The notes beneath the pieces were generated by a model. It ran no database searches and had not been told where the DNA came from. It was given only the letters and a program-made list of their open reading frames with translations. The position numbers and the translations under genes were made by a program. This document shows positions 58,880 through 64,000 of a stretch of 64,000 bases of DNA, in pieces. The stretch is from Formicarius rufipectus (taxonomy: Eukaryota; Chordata; Aves; Passeriformes; Formicariidae), in contig VXAU01004951.1 of the NCBI GenBank assembly GCA_013399695.1, positions 438,240 through 502,239 of the forward strand. Direction: 5' to 3'. Every line of letters begins with the position of its first letter. Positions within the stretch are counted from its first letter, which is position 1.

Positions 58880-60840
58880 CATAGAAAAGTAAGGTGTGGG
58901 TCATTTATTACCATTAGAGATCATGTGATATTTCCTATAAAATCAGGGATGTTAACATCAATATCTTCACCAAATTCCAATACAAGTGATTATACACTGC
59001 TTTCTGAATTTCTTCCCTTTGCAGTTAAAATTTCTATATCTTCTCCTTTTTATTTTCCAGACTGTTTCATCAGTACAAAACAGTTGCTCTCTCCCATAGC
59101 ACAGACAGCGACATTTCCATTTTTGCTGATGCGATCTTTACTGTATATGTTTTGAATATATCAGAAAACACGTGTTAGTGCTATCCACTTTTCATTTACA
59201 TCATGGCAGTGTTTGCTGTGCACTTTTTAATCCAATTACCGTCCAAATAAAAATAAGTGAAGTTGTTAAACCTTCAACTTGCAGATGGGAATATAGCTGT
59301 GCATTAGGCACTGGGCATCAAACAGCAATTTGTGCCTTTGAATTCTTCCCTGGTAAAAGAGCATCAGCTTTATCTATGAAGTTGTAGATGATTCCAAAGA
59401 CAAATGGACTGATTTTGCAAGGTGCTTACTGTCTGCATTTCCAACTGAAGCTAATGCTTTGTATCTGTGAAAATTAGGCAAAAGATTTTTTATTACCCCT
59501 TAGAAGTGCTTTGTAGTCTCTTTTCTCCATATCTTTCATATTTATCTAGATTGAAGCAAGTTTAGAGGAGCAAATAAAATTACTAGCACTTCTTTGTCAA
59601 CCTGGCAATAGTTTGTCTCTTCTGCTTAGAAATCTCGGTCTAAACAAATAAGATGAGCACATGTTATGGCTTTTCAGAAAGCATCATTATGATATTTTTA
59701 AGCTGCTGGATTAGTGTCACAGTCTTTAACTGTTTATTTCCTTGTTCATATTAATCTCTCAATAGCAGGTAGCTTACTTTTCCAGTAATTCCTTAAGGAC
59801 ATATTGACCCTAGTTAGAATTGGAATGAATAATGGAATACCGTTTACCATATTCATAAATCTCTGTAGAACTAATTTACACTGTAAGGTGGACAACCTGC
59901 TGTTCCATTTATTTTATCTGGAACTCCTGTTATGCCATGTTTGCCCAAACTCTGGCCACAGCGTTTTAAACCATAGGTATTTTATTTGCTGGATTGGCAT
60001 TTCTTTCAGGCTTCCTGCAATACTTGTGAAAGCCTTTCCTTGTGTTAACTTCCCTGTACCCAAATTAAAACATCATCCATTAAAAGTCTGACACCTCATA
60101 ATCCCTCAAAGATCAGTGCAATTACTCTTTGTAACACCTTGGGAGCAGAACTTGTACCAAATGGCCTTTGTTTGAATTCACTGTGTGTTATTTGAATGGT
60201 ATATTAAAAATCACTAGCTTAGAGCCAAAGACAATTTTTTTTCCTAAAAATGATTGTATTATATATTCAGAAATTATATGTTCAGAATATTTTTGGTTTT
60301 CTGCTAAGAGCTGTCCTTTCTTTAGCATTTTTGATCAGATGCTGTACAGGCCTTATGGTTTCATTTTGGTTATGTGAATTAATACACATCCATAGTATAT
60401 TTGACTTCTCACTTACAACAACATAATTCTTTCAAACTATAAATTGTTCTTCTGTACCAATAAGGGCTTGCTTTTTTCCTATGATTAAATTCAGTTTTCC
60501 TACTCATTATGGTGAGTGGTACCATTTTCTGGATGGGCATCACATGGGAGTGATTAATTTATCAAAGCGGTGTTTGGAGAAGTGAGGATTTGTGCAGTCT
60601 GTTTAGGATTCTGTAGTGTTTACAACACACATCACTTTTTACTAACTTGGGCCATGTCATTTTCAAGTCACAGTTTTTTCGTGGAACACGTTGCAGTCAC
60701 CCAATTTAAAAAGAATACAGCCATGCCATTAATGTTTAGCTGTGCTTGCCTGTCTGAGCCATTTATTTTGCACTGTGTCTACAGAAATATATGACATTGC
60801 CTTTTTGTTCTCTAAATGTGCAGACTCTACTTATTTTAAT
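58880..60840. promoter_or_regulatory. Long AT-rich, repeat-free tract; possible constrained non-coding DNA
   Basis: About 2 kb of AT-rich single-copy sequence with almost no simple repeats, many ATTA/TAAT cores and few transposon relics. Examples are AATCCAATTACCGTCC near 59231, GTGATTAATTTATCAAAGCG near 60551 and several TTTTATTTG motifs. Lack of repeats over this length can reflect constraint, but AT-rich neutral DNA looks similar. Frames up to 95 codons (59804-60091) have no domain. Confidence 0.2.
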
Positions 60841-61159
60841 ATATGAGCCACATATCTAAAATTCTTTTTTTGTCTTTGCATTTATTTATTTATATATTTG
60901 ACCAAAATTCTGAGGTCTGTCTTAGCTTGTGTATCCAGACTAGGGTAGCTAGGGGTTTGTGATTATCAGAGGAACTTTTATTTCTCTTCTGGATTCTTTT
61001 TTTTTTTTTATTCTCTTCATCTCTGGCTTTCTAAAATGATGCAATATGGGCTCTCATTCATCACTGAGTCATACAGAGCCCAACTGTGCATTTTGCTGCC
61101 TTTTAAAATGTCTCTCTTCCTGCATTGAGATTATATACCCTCTTCTTCAGAGGTTTGCA

Positions 61160-61245
61160 TCCATCTGGGGTCTGATCCAACGCCCCCAAAAGCCTGTGGA
61201 ATCATCCTAGTTGCCTTCAATAGGTTTTGATAAGGCTTCAGTCAT
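61160..61245. mobile_element. Relic of an amniote palindromic non-autonomous element
   Basis: 'ggggtctgatccaacgcccc' near 61168 and 'ttcaataggttttgataagg' near 61217 are diverged inverted arms of a common amniote repeat that reads roughly 'gatccaaagcccattgaa' to its complement. Such palindromic elements are thought to be old MITE-like or SINE-derived sequences. Confidence 0.45.
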
Positions 61246-63224
61246 TTTGTCCCAAGGCTACAAATTTCTCTTTCATTTAAGGCTGGTGGAGCTCTTCAAA
61301 TTCATGTGACTGAGCTTAAATTTCTATCCAGTCCCCAGTGCATCAGCTAGATCAATTACCCATGGTTACAATGTTTTTAAATGATCACATTTTGTATAGT
61401 AGCAGCTTCTCTCTCCGATTTTCAGAGCCTGAGCCAAATCCTCCCCAGTTGCTTCTCCTCCCATGCAAAAGCAGTGCCCGCCAACAAACACCAATGAGTC
61501 CACTGTGTGTATGGTACTGCAGCTTTTTGAGTGCCTCCTCTGCAGCTTATTGGGACTGGGCAACTGTTCAAACACTTCCTGATGCCCTCTTTTCTGTTCA
61601 GGTTTCTTGACAATTCAAAGAATTTGGGGGAAAAAAACACTCCTCTCCCAGCTGTAACTTGTGTCAGGGTTCAGTGGGCACTAAGGAAGAGCAACGTGGT
61701 GCTGTCAATGAAAAGGAAGATTTCCCTTATGCATGTGGTTATACTCAGGATCCTGGATACTTCTGAGTGATACTGTGTGTGCTTGGAATTTTAATATACA
61801 TGCCATTAGCACAGTCCATCCCATGCCTGATCAGCTCCAAAACCTAGTCCTGAAACTGAACACCGCCAGGATTAGATGAACCATCCAGCCTGGGATTGAT
61901 CCAAGTTTGGCTACAGGCCATAAAGATACAACATCTTTGGATAAGAAATGGGGCAAAGAGCTGAAAGTTGCAAGCTAGCCTTTCTAGCTGCTGTGTAAAA
62001 GAGAAGATGAAATACAGGAAAAAAGAACTCACTGTGAGGCATCCATCAAAGTCCTTCTTGAGGTGAATAATTACACTCTCTGTTAATTACACGTAGTACC
62101 ATAGCTTGGCTTTCATGATATATGTCAGGTTTTATTGCTCTTGTTGTCAGTTTCTGGATGTCATAACTCTACTCCCCAGCAGCCTGTCATCAGAAAGTGC
62201 TGTGGTAAATGAATTCCATAAAAAAAGCATTTGCTAATGTTTGTTTCCCCAAGAACAGCAGTGCAATAGGGTAGCTGCAGATCCTGCACCAAGCTCTCCC
62301 AGCAGGACGGTTTATTTCAGCAGCTTCTGTAGAAGGCCTGAGATTAAACCTGAGCAATTCTTGCTGCAGCAGGCAGGGAGGTGTTTCTTTGTACAGGCCC
62401 TATCATGCTGCCTCTAACCTCAGTCACAAACCTGACAGGCCACCATTGCTATTCAGCAGGCTATCCCTGGCTCTCCCAGCCCCACCAAGCACCCTGTGCT
62501 CACAAGATTTTAGAGCTCTTCTCAGTCTGTTGTGGGATCTCATGACCTTCCCTTTCCCTGTCTATTGGCAAGGCTAATTTTCAGTACTTAGCTTATTTTT
62601 CTTTCAAAAATATTTCTTGGGTGAATCTTGTTTACAATTATAGAATCACAGAAATAAGCAATGAAAAAGTGTATGTGCTTATAAAAGTCCTGTCAGCCTG
62701 AATTCATCCAATCAGGGAGAATTACCAGTATTATTTGACTCTTCTTTGTCATACCAAGTGATTTACTAGCCAGCTTTTGAAGAGCATGTGAATTCTCGGA
62801 AGAGTTACGTTTGGACATTGTGTTTCAAGTTATTCAAATAGAAACATGTGAGGATTCTGCAATTTTGTCCCTTTCTTTGCCAAAAATAAATCTATTTCAT
62901 ATTAGGAATTTTTAATTTGCTCTAGTCATGGGGAAAGTTTTATGTTTAGTCCATGGGCTGAAGTATGTTCTCATCAATTATGTTCGGAATATGTTTGCAC
63001 AAGGAACAAATGAATCAAAAATGTCTATGTGCCAAAATTTCATGGAGAAACATTGCCAAATTTTTGCTGCAAATAATTTGTCCATCTCTGGTGTTTAGGA
63101 TGAATAAGAAAGAGCAAAAGTTCTCACAGTAGTTTCTGTCTCTGGTTCTTCCATGTTTTTGGTCATGGTTAATATCTGCAGGCCTGGAAATATTTATTGT
63201 ATTGATGTGTTTAATACCCCTGTG
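61246..63224. other. Unique non-coding DNA, nothing recognised
   Basis: Overlapping frames at 61338-61770 have no domains. 'tatagaatcacagaa' near 62640 recalls the CR1 3' terminus but is too short to call. Confidence 0.5.
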
Positions 63225-63310
63225 AAATAATAGGGAATTATCTTTTCCTTTTTCATGAGAGGCTTAGAAAGGGGAGGCTAAAGATGCGTCAAACCACCCA
63301 AATGAAATGC
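63225..63310 (-). mobile_element. Probable MIR/L2 SINE relic, antisense
   Basis: On the plus strand 'ttttcatgagaggcttagaa', 'ggggaggctaaagatg' and 'gtcaaaccacccaaatg' follow the reverse complement of the MIR/L2 core ('acagatgaggaaactgagg' region onward). Diverged; ends approximate. Confidence 0.5.
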
Positions 63311-63556
63311 CCAGTTTAAGATGGGATGCAGTGTTGCCTGGACCTGTGATCCTTCTCTGTATGCTGTAAGGGGAGCTTATGATAGAACTCCATCTCGAAG
63401 ATAAGATGTTAGACTAGATGAATCCCTCTCTGTACAGTGGGTATCCATGGGAGGTGTCTGTGGCTCTGCAGGAAATCTCTGGCACAGCAAGGAAGTGAAA
63501 CAGCTTCAGGGATCCCAGGCAAATCACAGGAACTTCTTCCTTCTATACTATTTCAG

Positions 63557-63587
63557 CCATCCTCCCTTCTCACAGATTTCAAAGTAG
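63557..63587 (+). other. Microexon-like arrangement (tandem acceptors, one donor)
   Basis: Two strong acceptors stand 19 bases apart: a pyrimidine-rich segment ending TTTCAG at 63556, and CCTCCCTTCTCACAG ending at 63575. A near-consensus donor TAG|GTAAGTG begins at 63588. This would define an exon of 31 bases, or a 12-base microexon (ATTTCAAAGTAG) from the second acceptor. The 12-base form is open in two of three frames and would preserve frame. It lies on the same strand as the juxtaposed splice site at 3359/3360. Chance cannot be excluded, and no flanking exon is in the window. Confidence 0.3.
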
Positions 63588-63729
63588 GTAAGTGCTGATG
63601 CAAGCCAGATCAAAGTTGAGGTAGAGTAGCATTCACATGGTAAGCAAACAGAAAAATAAGTACTCTGAGCACAGAAGAGATGCACTGGTACAGGGGATTA
63701 AAGCAAAAAAACAACTTGGCTTTCTTTCT

Positions 63730-63838
63730 GAGGCAAATCTGGGACAACACTGGTCTGGCTGGCCATGCCTTGAGCAGGGAGTTGGACCACAGACATCAAG
63801 AGGTCCCTTCCCGCCTGCACAATTCTGCAAGTCTCTGA
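63730..63838 (+). mobile_element. CR1 LINE 3' terminus, severely truncated
   Basis: 'gagcagggagttggaccaca' and 'atcaagaggtcccttcccgc' followed by 'aattctgcaagtctctg' reproduce the 3' UTR end of an avian CR1 on the plus strand, including a degraded form of its terminal 'attctgtgattctgtg' repeats. Only about 100 bases are convincing, so the 5' boundary is approximate. It carries no coding sequence. Confidence 0.75.
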
Positions 63839-64000
63839 CTCCCTGTTTTTCCTCTGGTCTGGTCACCAGTTGCTGAAGCATAGTTGTTGCATGCACCATG
63901 TGCTGTAGGTCTTTCCCACCAACCACACATTGTAGGTACTGAAAAACACTAAGGCCTATTCTTGGTGACTGTGAAACCTTGAAGCCATATGTGTCCATCC
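63839..64000. other. Unique non-coding DNA to window end
   Basis: No feature is recognised. A minus-strand 121-codon frame (63633-63998) crosses the CR1 end and is not a gene. Confidence 0.5.

Noticed and set aside
62630..62660. 'tatagaatcacagaa' as a CR1 3' terminus
   Set aside because: Only about 15 bases match and the adjoining sequence does not follow CR1.
1..64000. tRNA, rRNA, CRISPR array, bacterial operon or plasmid features
   Set aside because: No tRNA B-box with a foldable cloverleaf was seen, no regular spacer-repeat array exists, and the repeats are those of a vertebrate genome.

Overview
This window reads as one stretch of bird nuclear DNA with no recognisable protein-coding gene. 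The avian assignment rests on its repeats. There are several 5'-truncated CR1 LINE fragments, including a long antisense copy at about 42530-43605 and a CR1 3' terminus at about 63730-63838. There is also a solo LTR at about 17335-18258 of a family I know from bird genomes, with the sequence block that carries its AATAAA poly(A) signal. Older amniote relics are present too: MIR/L2-like SINE pieces, an L3-type CR1 relic at about 53875-54345, and palindromic non-autonomous elements. I cannot name the species. Frequent T-rich (TTTG)n tracts with embedded GGG steps would fit a songbird, but that is weak evidence.

No open reading frame belongs to a protein family I recognise, except the CR1 remnants. 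The longest frames (about 110-150 codons) have no domains, exon structure or start context, and are what chance gives in 64 kb. The window is therefore either deep inside a long intron or in a gene desert.

Layout. 1-3000: unique DNA with two regulatory-looking blocks (310-500 and 1310-1510) and a probable MIR. 3035-3510: a pyrimidine tract, then a striking juxtaposed acceptor/donor at 3359/3360. 3600-17300: mostly unique, with small repeats, a 30-bp tandem duplication and scattered AT-rich blocks. 17335-18258: solo LTR on the minus strand. 18300-31800: unique DNA with MIR relics, low-complexity tracts and a 49-A homopolymer. 31800-32310: decayed CR1 reverse-transcriptase region on the plus strand. 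32400-42500: unique. 42530-43605: CR1 on the minus strand. 43700-53800: unique, somewhat richer in GC, with simple repeats. 53875-54345: old CR1/L3 relic. 55170-60840: the densest run of regulatory-looking sequence. 61000-64000: more repeat relics and a microexon-like site.

The most interesting signal is at 3326-3366. A branch point, a pyrimidine tract and CTAG are followed at once by GTAAGTG, with no exon between. This is the signature of a recursive splice site (ratchet point) as found in very long introns, many of them in neuronal genes. A possible recursive-splicing exon follows, ending at the GTAAGT at 3501. With a microexon-like arrangement at 63557-63587 on the same strand, it suggests that the window is intronic in a long plus-strand gene whose coding exons lie outside. 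That is an inference. Conservation and RNA evidence would decide it.
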